Assembly: GCA_012295275.1 (NCBI GenBank)
Contig: CM022665.1
Span: 25,789,446-25,853,445 of the forward strand
From: Chrysomallon squamiferum
Taxonomy: Eukaryota; Mollusca; Gastropoda; Neomphalida; Peltospiridae
Direction of reading: 5' to 3'
DNA: 64,000 nucleotides
Shown here: piece after piece, positions 35,596-50,500 of the stretch
Layout of the letters: every line of letters begins with the position of its first letter
Numbering within the stretch: position 1 is the stretch's first letter
Position numbers and translations under genes: made by a program
The notes under the pieces: generated by a model
What the model saw: the letters and a program-made list of their open reading frames with translations, nothing else
The model's database searches: none
What the model was told of the DNA's origin: nothing

Positions 35596-38500
35596 ATTTT
35601 TAAAACCAAAAAGAAAAAAGAAAAAGTGAAAATAAGAAAATTTCTCTGGTCTTGCTTTCCTGACTAATCTGATTTTAGCTCAGCATCTCTAGCTACAGAT
35701 TTAAAAAAGGTCAGCATTTCTGGTTATAATGCATCTCCATCGGTTATGTTTCTACAATTAGAGCTCACATGTTTTAAAGAAATATTTAATAAGAAAAATT
35801 TGAAAAGTTACACATTTCACCTTACAAGAAAGATTTTTTCCCCATTTATTAACTTGCATAACCTGTTGCAACAAAGTGTTCTGTTTATTTGAAGGTTGAA
35901 ATTCCAAAGGCATCTAGCATCTGTGTTAAGATAATTTTTATTTTTAGTTGTTTGAAGAAATTTCTCATATTATAAAGGCTTGAACTTGTTTTCAATAATA
36001 CTACGCAATAGATAATGTGTGCATATCTAACATTAACTTTTTCTGTGTTCCTTGTTTCAGGTTTCAGGATGATAAAGGATGTTCATAATTTTCAGTATCA
36101 AGTACACAAGTGAAGATTCAGTTTCTGTATACCTGTTTTATAAATACACTATTTGTAATGAATGCAGTTTTTTGCAGCAGTCAGAGAAAAAACTGGTACA
36201 TCAAGGGCATTCATTTTGTGCTGAAAAAGAGGCTATCATTGCTTCACCTTAATGTCTTGATCATTTCTATATTACATTTATTTATAAAATAAGTTTTAGT
36301 TATCATTTCATGTATCAGAACACAAAAACATTTTAATATATGATAAAATCTGAAGATAATGGTACAGAAAGTGATGCAACCAAATGGAATTTGAGCCGAC
36401 TCATTTATGCACATTTTCTGAATAAATGAAATGAACGCTCATCTTTTTTATGGCTTAATTCAGATGTACTAACTGAAACTGTATGCGAGCAGCAGTCAAA
36501 ACCAGATATACTTTCTTTCAGATTTAGTGAATGATGAATAAACAAATTAAGATCAACTATTTGTTTTAATTTTACAGATTTTATACAACACACTTAACAT
36601 TTGAATTCTTATGTATTATTCAGATGTTTTAAAATTAATTAATACAATTGTTAGCTTATCAGTCTTCATTTCATTTATGTAGTATGCATATCTAGTGCAC
36701 ACACATATACAAAATCTTAAATGGTAGTTATTTGAAAGTCTATTCAGGGCAAATATTATAATGACTAGGCAAATCCCATTTCTGTTTGGCTATAATGGAT
36801 AGAATATGCTGAAAGGACTTTTTTTTTTTTTAAATCTACCTCGTGGAAAAATCTTACCAATTAATTAAATATTTATATATTTTATTGTTATTTTTATTTT
36901 ATTAATACAATTAATCATGCTTTTAATAGATAAAGCTTTCAACTGACCTGATTCCATTAATTGTGATATGCATTATTTTTCAATTAATTTTATTAATTTC
37001 TATTTCTTTAATTTTTAACTGCAGCCAACTGGCAATTCACTTTCCTGTGAAAAATGTTTTACAATAAAACACAAGCTGTTTCTTGAAATCAGCTTTAAGA
37101 CTGATTATTACAACTGTAAGGACTTCTTTCTAACACAAAATTTAGCAATGATAAAAAAAAAAAAAAAAAAAACAACTAGTAATTACTTTGCCCTTTTGAT
37201 AATGTTTAAACATGATGAACATTTCATAATATAAAGTTATTTAATTATCCTTGGTTAAATATTTAGGTTACATGAACATGGATGTGGAAATAAATGTTCA
37301 GTTTTATTTGTTAAAGGTGATTTGGTGCTGGACTTTAATGAAAAGGTTAATAAGCTAATACAAGCCTAGCTTAAACATGGAAATATAAAGTCCTAGGTTT
37401 AGAGAAATGGCTTATTATGGCTACATCTATTAGAATTTGAAACTGGTTCAACAAATAACAAGGCAATAAATATTGTATTTAGCTATCAATGACAAAAGGT
37501 CAAATACTTTTAAAGTGTTATAAAATGCATATTGTATTTCTGTGACTAGTAGCAAAGTGACAACATTTCATACAACATTTAATCCTTTTTTATTAATGTA
37601 GATCTGTGTACAGTTCCAATTAAGACACGCTATCCAAGGCACTCCAGTTGGAAAGAAAAATTCAGCAACACAGACGTAGAGGAAGGTGGGATATAGAATT
37701 TTATTTTTTTATTTTATTATTATTATTTTTGTTAATGTCTTATCCTCATTTAAGATTCAACTAAACATACTTACCTGTCCATTAATGGCAAATGTGAGAT
37801 ATAACAAGTAACTGTGTGAGTATCATGCTAAAGACCAGTGCTATGTAGGTTCTTTCAAATGTATTCTACTGCAGAAATTTATCTGACAATAACACTCCTA
37901 TTGATTATAGCATTACACACTAAACTGACAGATTGTTAGAATTCTTTCTTACTGGTAACACAGGAAGAAAAGCTCTGTCAGTGATTATGAAATTTTGCTT
38001 GACAAACATTTTTTTTTAACAATCGTTCAAAGGTATTCTGTTGCCCATAAATGTCATTTTCAATTTAAAAAGAAAAAAGTTTGTATTTTATTAGAAAACT
38101 GAATGCAGCTTGAATTGTACAAACATAAGAAGATTCTTTGATGATAAACAAACTTGTAATGTTGTTTAATGAAGCCATTTTGCAAATAAATAAAAGTTTA
38201 TCCGATGCTTTTTTTTACCAGTATGAACCGATATTGAAAATGTGTGCCCTTTAATTTTGCTTTATGATAATAATAAAGGTTTTTCTGTTTGTTTTGAAAG
38301 GTTATTTCTCGTTCTTCAGTGTATTAACAAAACAAAATTCTGAATTTCTCTAAATATGTTTGTCAGACAAACGTAACAGAAACCTAAGATCTCAAACATT
38401 TACATCAAGAAAAAGAAAAAAAATCTATTGCGTAGTTTCACAATGTGTCTACTGCACACTGTTCAGTACTTTTCAGGCACAACAAACAGGTGGTGAGACT

Positions 38501-41500
38501 AAGTACAAATACATTGGTTTTACTAGAAAGACTTGCTATCAATGCAAACTATTTCTATTAATCATCGATACATATTTGAAATGAATATACTGATTTTTTT
38601 CGTTTTTTCAAATGTATAATTAATGCCAAATTTGAAAATCAATTTAACAAGAGAGGATTTCATGTCCTGTATTAGATTTGTATAGAATAAAAAATAATAA
38701 ATAAATAAAATAAATAATAAATAAACAGGCTAGGTGTAGCTTTGAAATTACAAATTATTACCATACCAAATTAATTTTAATCATAAACATTCAACCATGA
38801 AAGCAACATTAGTATGCATACTCTACAAAATGCTGATACTGATGCAGTAACAGAGAAACCAATTAAATGTCACCATTTCATTTTGTTAGTTATCTTACAA
38901 ACTTCTTTATCAACAGATTATTTTATCAACAGTAAGCAGTTACTTGTTTTTAATGTTTTTCTCTATCTCTCCCATGTAAAAATTCAACACAAATGCTCAG
39001 GCATGTTTGCAAATGTACGCCCACACACTGTATTCTTTAGTTCTGAAAAGCATGCCAAAATTCACGAATCCTATTGACAAAATAAAATTAATTAATTAAT
39101 TAATAAAAACAAAGTTTTATAGTTACCTGCAATTAGTAACACACTCATGGTGCTACCGTCATGATTGTTGAAAATGTTAACTATCATAACAGCAGCATCG
39201 TCATTGCCCGAATTCTATACTGTGATGTAAGTTTCCACATACTTTAAATATATGACACATTCCTCGAGCTGGAAGTGAAGTGGAGTCAACTGAACAAGTG
39301 CTGACCTACAAGCCATTACACATGCAGTTCCAACAAGCATAAACGCATGTCTAGTTCTGATGAACCTCAGACAAGTGTAATGGAGGAGATGAAAAATGTA
39401 CATAAATTTCCACACAAGACACATCCACTGTATATTCAGAATAATAGCCAATGATTCAGCTGATAAAGCTGTCTGTAAACAGATCTGTTAGCATATGATA
39501 ATTTTAATTTACAGCCAGGATATTTTACAAATGTTATTTCCTTTAAAGTTATTAATGACACTGTGACGTGTAAGGGAGTTTCATTTTATTGGATGTACCA
39601 TTTATACTCATACCATATTAAAAAGATAATAAATATGTCCAAAAGCATTTCAACAAAATTTAAAATGCTTCTATGCAAATAAATGTGCTGTCGTAACAGA
39701 TTTTACTCATTTTCTACTCTGTAATGTAAATGAATTTATCTTTGAGACAAATTGTCTGAACAAGTAAAATTGTAATGTAATTGTAGCAAGTCATTGAGAA
39801 ATGTAATGTATATGAATTTCACACTAGCCTCAACGGAAATGTGCCTCAGACACATCGGATGGACCAGTTATGAATAAAATACATCTGTGATTATCTTTAA
39901 ATAAATATTTTCTTAATTACTCTCAACAAATGATAAAATCCATTTACTGGACATTTTATTTATCAATAAATGTTTAGTGTTTAACAGGTATCAAATGTCA
40001 ATCAAAATGGAATGAGGCTATTTTCAGTTTCAATAATGAAACTAGAAAAGGAAATTAGTTGCTACCACTAATGGGTTACTCTTTATTAGCAGCAAAAGAT
40101 CTTTTGTAAGAACCTTCTCAAAGATAGGAAAAAATATAACATGGCCTTTTGATGGAGCCCTGGACACAGTAAGAAACAGACCAGATGATGGTGCACTGAA
40201 GAGGACTGATCCTGTGATCCACTTTATCTCACATCAGGAATTTTAACAAATTTCAGTGACTCTGCAGACACACCCTTTAAACAGGTTGTAAAGATGTTTT
40301 CAACAAAATGTATTTGTTGTTAAATGGATACATACAAGGATTGTATTCCTGGCATCTGTTATCAATACATACAAGAAAAAAATATTGTTTTATGATAGAT
40401 TTTCAGACGTGTCACAGCATGGATACATGATCAGAGAAAAAGTAAAATTGTACAGAAATATTCAAATTCATTAATCAGTTTGGTAGTGGTTTTTTTTTTT
40501 TATAAGCATTTCTCAAATGGATGTTGTATTTTTAATGGTTAAATTAAAAAGATTTTTCCTAAAATAGTGGGCAAAGACTGTTTAAACAACAGTTTGTTCC
40601 TTAAATAAATATTAAATGTGAACCTAGTCATTTTATTAAAAATTTAAAAAAAAAATAAAATAAAATAATTAAAAAAAGAAACTACAGAATATGGCATGTA
40701 GCTGAATAGCATAATTATAAAGTAACCTCTGAATTAGTTACAATTGTTATTCCTTAGTGCACATGACCTAACTGTACAACCCATAGCAACATGATGTCTT
40801 CAGTATTTACAATTACTTCAGTAGTTGATAATATAGATTGTAACATACCACTACAAACCGATGTTACTAGTACATACTTAGCATACACAATGTCGTTGCC
40901 ATGTCGTGGTTGCATCTAATGTGCTTTTTTAACACAGATACCTGTAGAATACCTCACTTGTGTCTGCCTTTATAGGAGTGGCCCAGTTAATTGGTTGAGA
41001 CAGGTTCCACAGGATTAGGCAAGCAAGAAAACCAGTCATGTGTTTGGGTGCCAATAACATTGATTTTACAACAAACTGTGGTTGTTTATAATAAGCAGCT
41101 ATGCTGAAAAAATAGCGCAAATCACTTCAATTAAAGTGTATGTATTATAATTTATTTAACATTCCATACAATGCATAAAAAAAATATTTAACTTGAAACT
41201 GTATCTGAATAAATCAAAGAAATTAATATTTAACACTTCAACCCATGCAATAACTGATTAGGGAGGAAACTCACTATAGCATATCCAGATACTATCTTGA
41301 TCAGTTAACAGCATTAAATTATTTTTTGTGTGTGTGCATACCACTACAACAGTGTTGGATCTGGGTAAAAACAACCCAAGCACTGCAGTGAGGTCTAATC
41401 CCAAGACCCATGTTGTATTATCACAATGCCAAAATAATTTTCTAAAACCCTGTCAAAAAAACATGGTGCATACTGTTGGTAAATTACATGTTAACAAGTA

Positions 41501-44500
41501 ACTCATGGTAACTGAGCATGTTACTAACATCAGTAGTGGTCAAATAAGTTGGTCTAATACAACCATATCATGAACAGCATACCTGGCTTGATCCTTGCTG
41601 AAATAAACATTAAAATCTTTATTTTGAAAAAAAAAAAATAAGGTAAATTTAATTTTTTAAATTTTTTCCTTTCTTTTTACATTTATCAAATGGATTAAAA
41701 CTGTCAAAAGTATCTAATAAAAATTTAAAATACATAAAATTATCTATGTATACAACTTTATGCACACAGAACAATCTAAAAATAATCATGTTTGTACATA
41801 AAAAAACATAATAAAAAGTAAATTGTTGTATTTAATTCCAAATCTTGCATCATCTGTCCCACAAAACAAGCATTATAAAATTAAATGACCAAGGTAACTT
41901 CTAGGACTTTATCGGTGTAATCTCATATGCTAAAAAAGACATGTATATCAGGACGTACTCAAAACCAGCTGTAAACAAGTTAAAAAAAAAATGTACTAAA
42001 ATTAAATTTCAATTATGACCTTGTAAAATTCCATCTTTACAAGTCATCTGTGGTCTACTAATCTCCCTCCAACCCTCACTCTACCAGAATAACCGTAAGA
42101 ATCACGTTTAGTCATGGTGCAATGAAAAAGGAAACGTGAGTGTCCAGGCAGCCTCAGCTATGCTGAACATAGATACGACATACTTGTTCAGTCCAGTAGA
42201 ACAAGTCTGATGACATTCTCTTGTCACAACCCACCTTTAAATACACAACGCAGTCGCTGACCATTAACAAGACCTCACGATTTAGTATACACAGACATAC
42301 CTACATACAAAAAGAATGATCACAGGTTTATTGTAATGATCCTCTAAGCAACTTTGATATTACTTGTAGCATAAACAAGTAGTAGTAAGTGCTGATTTAA
42401 ATTGTAATCTTAAAAAGTCCTTACAAAATTAAATCAATTAAACCCAATGATATTAAAATAAAATAAATCAATATTAATAATTATACATAAAAAAAAATTG
42501 GCAGGCTATTTTCGTCTAATTTTAACAAATTTCTATTACAAAATAGTCTGTGTCCAAAACAGTTTTGACATTACAAATTAATATTAGATTTATACATAGA
42601 TCTACATAATTAATATTCCTATTTGATACAACTGCCATGACAAGCCAAATGGTCGTTGATAAATTTTTTTATTTTTTTATTTTAACTTTGGCCTTAATGT
42701 ATATAAAATGTCCATAAGGCTTTAAAATTGTTTTTCCAGTACCTACATTTCATAATTTTCAATTGGAGGTAAACCCTGAAACCCCCTTAACTAATTTGCC
42801 TTCAATGTTAAAATTGTTCTGGCTGTCCTGCATATATTATTTTTATAGTTCAACTTTATCAAGACAAGCAGTCAGTGCACCAAACTAATTATACTTGTTT
42901 CAACATTTCAGTTTTATATAAAAACACTAGAGGTATATGATAATAAAGATATATTGATGTTTTTAATAAATATCAGATATATCTATAAAATACAGTTTAA
43001 AATCTCACAAAGCTGAACCATATAACTGACCTAGACAGTTTGTCCTCTGTATAAATACTGGTGAATGCTGGTTTCTTTTTCTATAGCTATTAGGATCAGT
43101 TGAAGGTTGGGGTCTAGTGAAGATTCATAATGCACACAAATAAATCTTTACTGGACAATTCAGAAATATGTTAGCATATTAATGTAAAATACAGTCATAT
43201 CTTAGCTAATTACATGATTGTTATTTTGTTTTTAATTTATTCAAATACTGTAATAGAACTATATATATATATATAGCAACAAATATTATCAAATGTTATT
43301 TATGATGTCCAGAAGGCTTTAAAATTGTTTTTCCAGTACCTACATTTCAAAATTTTCAACTGGAGGTAATATATATTCATTAGATAATAAAACATTCTTT
43401 CATTTTGTATCTGGTAAATCAACTGAAAGTGTGCACATGTACTTTCAATAAAAGGTAGATCTGAAGAAAAACAAAAAATGTCTAAATGTAGCCATCTGTA
43501 ATTAAATAGCTCAGGTACCATACTGGCTGTTTAATGGAACCTAACGACAAAAAAAAGATGTACTAGCATATGCATTGTAAAACATCTGAAACCAAATAAA
43601 ATAATCTAGTCCCATTTTTTATTTGTCACATATTAACATGTTCTGGTTCAAGTTCACAAATCTGTTTCAGTAAGTGTTCAGTTCTGAATAGTTTATCTAT
43701 ACCACTAAGCATACATCTTGGAGATTAACCCATACTTTTGGCTGGTAGCCCTGTAGAATCAACATGAATATGCATGCCCAACATATTGAGCTATTGTTTG
43801 AAAAGTATTTGACTCATTCCAGAAACCCCCCCTAATATACATATAAACCTGTTTATGACTTGTAATAATAATAATAATAAATAATAAATAATTAATATTA
43901 ACAATATTTTAAAAAATATATATATATATTTTTTTTTAAAAACAATCTCTCTATTTATGCACACATTTTTCGACAAAAAATAAGCAATTCCTTGACAGCC
44001 AGGACATACATCAGGGTTATATTTATATTTTTAAATCAGTTTAATGTTATTTCTCTCCGTTTTAACCTAAAGCGAAAATGACTATTGGCAATTTAGTCAC
44101 ATGATTAGTCATAATATAAATTTGGTGAATCTACTAGAAAACAAATGTGTTATCTTCTTATATTACCTGTTGAATCTTGATCCAGCTCATACATTTGGAA
44201 TGCAGCTAGTTTGGGAACTCCTTTTTTCACATTAACTATTTTTTTTCTTTTATCTATTAAAAACAAAAATTATGTTACTCGTTTTAAGTCATTTTCTTGT
44301 TTCATTACAATTACTCTTATCTTGCCATGGAACTGAAAAAATGTGTTAAGATTTGATATCTGAATACTACTTCTTTTTGAGATATATTTGTTAATCTGAC
44401 AAAGCCTGCATATACAACCATACACCAAATGAATCGAATGGAAAGCAGTTGGAAGGTTCCTATCAAACATGTGCCAGCAGTGTAAATTGTTCCCTAACTC

Positions 44501-47500
44501 AAAACCAGGTAGGTAGGTAAGGTGTTCACTGTAGGACTTGAATAACAGCCAACTCTTTTATCTCAGCAGTACAGTGCACCAGACGTATTATATTCATCCA
44601 AAACAAAAAAGTGAATTATTATAAAATAAATATGCCAACCTGCTTTCTAATTAGAAATTGTTAGCACTGGTCACTGTGGCATATTATGTACAACTTTGAT
44701 ATGTGACTAATAAATTATGCAAGTATATGCATGACTATAAAATGGAACAGCTGCTTGTATTTAATGAATAGTGGCCTGATATATGTGTGACAATTTGGCA
44801 AGGAAATCTGGTTGATTTTCACAACAGCTGCATAAAGAATGTGCTTACTATAATTATATTAAAAGCTAAATTCAGTTGCATTATTTAAAAACATAACTTT
44901 TCTTAAGATAATGAATTCAGATTAAATTTTGTCAGTTTTAATAGCTTTTACTGTATCTAAACTGCTTCCTAGGTCAAAAAATTATACCTGGACTCATATT
45001 TTGATAAAAGAAATACTTAGTTAAGGGAAGTATCTGCCCCTTCAGTTGTGGGACTTTTTAAATGTCCTTTCTTCTAACTACAAACTTTGTTCACCATGCA
45101 TTATGTATTATAGTCATGTTTATATAAGGTTATGAAGTTATCAGGAAGGAGGGGAAAAAAAGATTGAACAATTACTCACCAGTTATAATATTAACGAAGT
45201 TCATTGAATTTTATACATCATAATTTACCAGCAATTCTCTACCACTACTGTTCACCAGCTTTCACACTTTGTTTTGTATATGCAGTCTCTGCCAAATGTA
45301 TAAATGGACAACAAACAAGTTAAGTAGCTGTTACGTAAGGGCTAATTCTTAACAGGGTATTTATTTCATAACTATATCCAGCAAAACTTTCACATGGTTA
45401 TGCTCTGCCAGCCATGGCACAAAATCCAGTGTGTATCATGTGACTTGATCATATGATGTTAGTGATTTTCCAGTGGATGAACCTATGTGGTAATGCTCTG
45501 TAATCCAGGAGATGCATACATCCTGGCAGGTTTAATAAAGAAGCCATCATGGGTCAGTTATCATTTTACAGCAACGTGCAGACCAGTGGAAGTAAAATGT
45601 TCACACCAGCTCCATTTTTATGCACAATTAAATGTTACGTGTCAACAGCAAATAACACAGGCCACAATTATACACTAAACATGTCAACAAGTGGATATAT
45701 ATTGTAACAGTGCTTGGGGGTTAACTGTCTTGAAAAAACAAACAAAAAAACCCTCTATTCAACCTTATCTGCTGTGATGAAATGGTCTTGTCACTAAGAG
45801 GACAAACAATATAAATAATCCACTGAAGTCATGTGAAGCAAATATGTAGTCTGTTGTTTGCAAGACTGTTTAATAAATGATATATTTGCAAGTGTCTCAT
45901 TTCTAGCCAGACACATTTTGAAGATATACCATACTTTCTGTGAAATATTTTAAAAGAGAGGAAAAAAGAATTAAAAATTAAAAAGGCCAATACAGATTTA
46001 ACACAACCTATGTTTGATGTAATTTGTAAAAATCCCTTTGCCATTTTGCAGTCTCTAAGTCATTTCAAAGACTATTGCATTCTGGCAAAGTTTCAAACTG
46101 GGCAAAGATAAAATTCATGTTTCTACTGCAGTGGAATTCTATAGCTGTACATTTCAGTGACCTGCTACTTTATCAGTCCAAAACTTCAATTTTAAGTGTC
46201 TAAATCACAGGCTGAATGGCTGAATCGAGAATTGAAGATCCATGACAGAGATAATGCACCAGATAATACATGTTAAATGTGTTTTGGATTCTCAACCGTT
46301 TACCTGTTTATTCTGATTTTTGTTTTTTTGTTACACAGATCCTCACTAAGTATCTCTTCTTTTCCCCAGATAATACCCAACTGATGATTTAATTATCATG
46401 TTTTAGTTTTATTAAAAAGAATCTGAAACAGATATAAAAGAAAAATAATTAAAACAAAATAAAATGACATCAAACAGAACATTTCAGAGAAATATTCAGG
46501 TCAAATATGAGACATTTATTAGAAAGATGCACATATGCATTAATACCATTGGATGAAAAAAGAATAATGAATTTTTTTTTTTAAATTGATAGCTAACAAA
46601 GTTTTTCGGGGGGGGGGGGATGCTAACCAATGATTAAAGTAATGATTGTGTGCTGTTTGTATACAATACTAGTAACACATTTATAAAAGTATCCCTCAAA
46701 ACATAAATAGCAGTATAAAAGGGACCTATTAATATTTACAGACACTAGTGTTGAAAAATAACAATTGTGAAAACAAGTTTAACAGTCATAAAACCAATGC
46801 TAATGTACTATTTCAAGATTCTGTATTCATAGGGCTTACTGTTCGTGACCCATTTAGCCTCATGTGATATTAGAATGACAGTATCCATAGCATACACAAA
46901 TTTTTTTTTTTTACTTTACACATTAATGGATTCCAATATTTAAAAAAAGAAAAAAAAATTCTTCTTCATGTAAGTTATATATATTTAATACTATTCATCC
47001 CCCACAGCAGGTATACTAGTTAGCTAGTTTACTCTTTTAGAAGGTAATCCTAAAATTCTGCATTTTTTGACATAAATTACATGCCATATGGCAGTCGTAT
47101 ATCTTACTGCTATTTCTTTTTGGAAATTTGTAACATGTATGTAATGAAATAAAACAGACTGAAGTCACGGTATCTTGTTTATATTGTAAAGACGTCATTA
47201 ACATATATCCAACATTTTTGTCTTGAGTCAATCATTAACTAGTGTTACACCTAACGAATTACAACATTTTTACACTAATTTACTCACTTTTTCAAAAATA
47301 TTCAAAATATATTAACTTACATTTGTATTACTTAAAACTACATTAAAATACTTTTTAATATTTTATCTGCAGTCATGTTAACCCGTTATCGAATAGTTTT
47401 TAATACATATATGAAATAAGTGAAATGCATTTCTCTTCTTCAAATTATATTCACGCTTGATATTTTTCTAACAATATACAAGCCTGTTTTTTCTATATAA

Positions 47501-50500
47501 ATGATGTCATATGTCAGACTGCACTTTACATTGGTATTGGTGCATTGCCAATAGTTAGTCTTCAATTGTTTGTTAGATTATAATCCCCTGTACTAAAGGT
47601 TTGTCTTAATTCACTGTAAAATGTTGATCTAGGCATTCAGAATCTGAAAATATTTTTCAACAATTGTCTTTGTCAATAATAAGAATGTAATAAATAAGAG
47701 AATTAAGATGGGGCAATGCCAATGAAAAATAAACACTTGTTGTTTAAATATAGATGAAAACCGATAAAACTTTTTTTTTTTTTTTTTTTTTTCTCAGACA
47801 TTTCTGTACTGTCGAACATTTTGGAAACTCTTTCTAGAAGCAAGTGGCCACAGGATGTGTATTTTAAAAGTATTTTTTTTTATACTTACAGTAATGCAGC
47901 AGGAACAAAACAAAGTAATTTTATAGATTCATGCTAGAAATCTTTAAATCTCTTTAAATTATGTGAAAATAAATTTTTTGTTTCTGCATTAGAAGTAAAA
48001 TTTAAGTTGTTTCATGTAACAGGTTTTAAAAGAAATAAGTATTTTAAATTAGATTTAGCTGGCCAATCTTTTTGTTAAAAAATCAGTTTCTTAATGCTCA
48101 TCATTTCTTTTTTTGTCACATACATATATACTAACCACATTGTTAAAATTTGAATTTTGGGAGAATCATGTAAAAAAAATGTAAATTCAAAATCAGAATG
48201 GATCCAGGTTTTCAGAATACAAGGTTTCTACCACTGTGGTAGGTGTAATTTACAACATGAAACAAATTTCTTTATTAAAAATATATATGTATATATAATT
48301 TAAAAATTCAGCTGAAAAAAAAGAAGGTTGGTGCAAACCAGGTATAACATACAAGACATTACCTGGCATCAGATAACATGGATAAAATAATAGATTTTAT
48401 TAAAAAATAAAATTAATTGCAATCTTGTGTAAAAGTATAAACATAGCAACCTTAATACAAACTGCACACATTTTTAATGTTGAAAAGGCTAGTAATGTAA
48501 TTGATTAGTTTGAAAATATGTTTCCTTGGTAGTTGTCTGTAAGCCAAACACTTGATATGGATAATTATAGGCATAGCTACAAGCCTGCAACATTCCTTAA
48601 GTTCAACAGACAGCAAGAAAGTATTTTAAGCTGGGTAAATACTATTCTTATACATACTAAATTAGCCACAAATTATTGTAAAATCACCTATTGCAACAGA
48701 TCTATTAAACAAGACTGTAACTGTAAAACCAATTTTTGTTTTCATACACTATTAAAAGAAATCATAGGACTTAATTATTTCCTATTGGTGAATATAAAGT
48801 TCAGTTAATTTTTAAAACAGGAAGGCTGTTAAACAATACAAATAGTCCGAAGCCAGTTCAATCACATTAATAAATTTGTACACTAACTGCTTTATTTCCA
48901 TTTAGTTTCAGTGTATTTGGACATCAGTACCCAATTCAGACTATTTATTTGTGAAAACTTTTCTTCAATATAATTTGATTATCGAAGTGTTATGGATGGA
49001 ACATAGAAAGAAAATCTGAGAAAAATAATGTATGCACTCCATAAAGATAATTATTAATTTTCTTAATCAACAGTTTTGAATAGTTTCCTATATCTGATCC
49101 ACTGTAGAGAAAATATGTTTGGTAAAACAATTTTCACTATATAACATGGTCATTGACATCAAAACTATCAAAAATATTGAGAAAATAAATAAACCTACTA
49201 TACCTTAACAATACAATATGCACTTACATTACATGCACCTTTAAAAAATAATCAACAGTAAGTACTGTACTGTTACTGCAATGTATAAGTAATATACTTA
49301 CCTTTTGTTCAAATAAATTTCTTTATTATTAATGTAATTGTTAGTTTCCTAAAATAACGAACCCATTTTTATATCAGCCTACACACAAATGTATATATAC
49401 TACCCTTCCCCAACTTGTAACAGTAAAGAGTATTATATTGTGGATGACATATGAGCTATATGTCACCCTAACACTAGTTACCAAGAGAAGGGTATGTGTA
49501 ACATTATAATATACTGTGCTATATTTAGCATGTGCTCTATCTGTAATCAAACAATCTGAGCTATAGTGAAGAAATCCTCAGTGGAAGCAAAGTAAATTGT
49601 TGGCTGCTGGGCATATAATCATTGTAGTGGTGGAAGTATGTGGTATACATGTTACAGGAATTTTGCTATTGTCACTGTGATTGCCACTTGCCAAAAGGAC
49701 ACAAACTGTCACACAGGTGTTTGCCAGAGTAAATGTATTATATATATAAGATATTATATCACAGTTCAATATTAACTGCATTAATTAATGGAGTGAAGAA
49801 GATATGTATACATGTGTGTGTTTTGTAAGCATGTACACTTCACACACTTACTATTATTAAATATTTTATTTTTTTCTTCATTTTTAAAATATAAAACAAA
49901 AAATAAAAATAAAAAGAATCATCTATTACATTCTAAATAAGTGGGTTGTGGCTATATGGTTATCAAAGGCCATGGTACAAACTTTACATGCAAGGAAAAG
50001 TGTAAATGAAATAATCCTTGTTGCTAACTGATGAATATGGCAGCTGGTTTCCTTTGTTGTCATCTTGCAAAAATAATCACATCTGATTTTTAAATACTGT
50101 TAACATCAATATGCTGTGAGGTATCATTAAATTTAAATCCCAAATCAGAAAACATATATCATTGTTGACATACATCACATTTACAATAACAATACTCATC
50201 TAAGTAGTCATCCACTTAGATCTGATTAGGAAAGGCTAATCAATACTTTTAATGAACATTTTTTAACCAGTATAAAGAATACTTTACATATTTCCAATAT
50301 ATTAATACCAGTATGCTGTTGTATTAAACCAAACATACAGTTACAAACTGCAGTAATGTTTGCTTCAATTACCGAACATTTGTTTGTCCCAGTCATTCAC
50401 AGATTGAAACACAAAACAAAATTATATGCTTCAGTTTCACATTCACAATACTATAACACAAGGCAATACAAATAATCTGACAATTAAACAATGCAATTTT

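Noticed and set aside
40141-40265. Part of a protein-coding exon
   Set aside because: Less AT-rich, but the frames are short and broken; the shared SINE-like core is a better explanation.
41335-41420. Plus-strand tRNA-like segment with GGTCTAATCCC
   Set aside because: Box B fits poorly and no match to the other SINE-like copies could be made.
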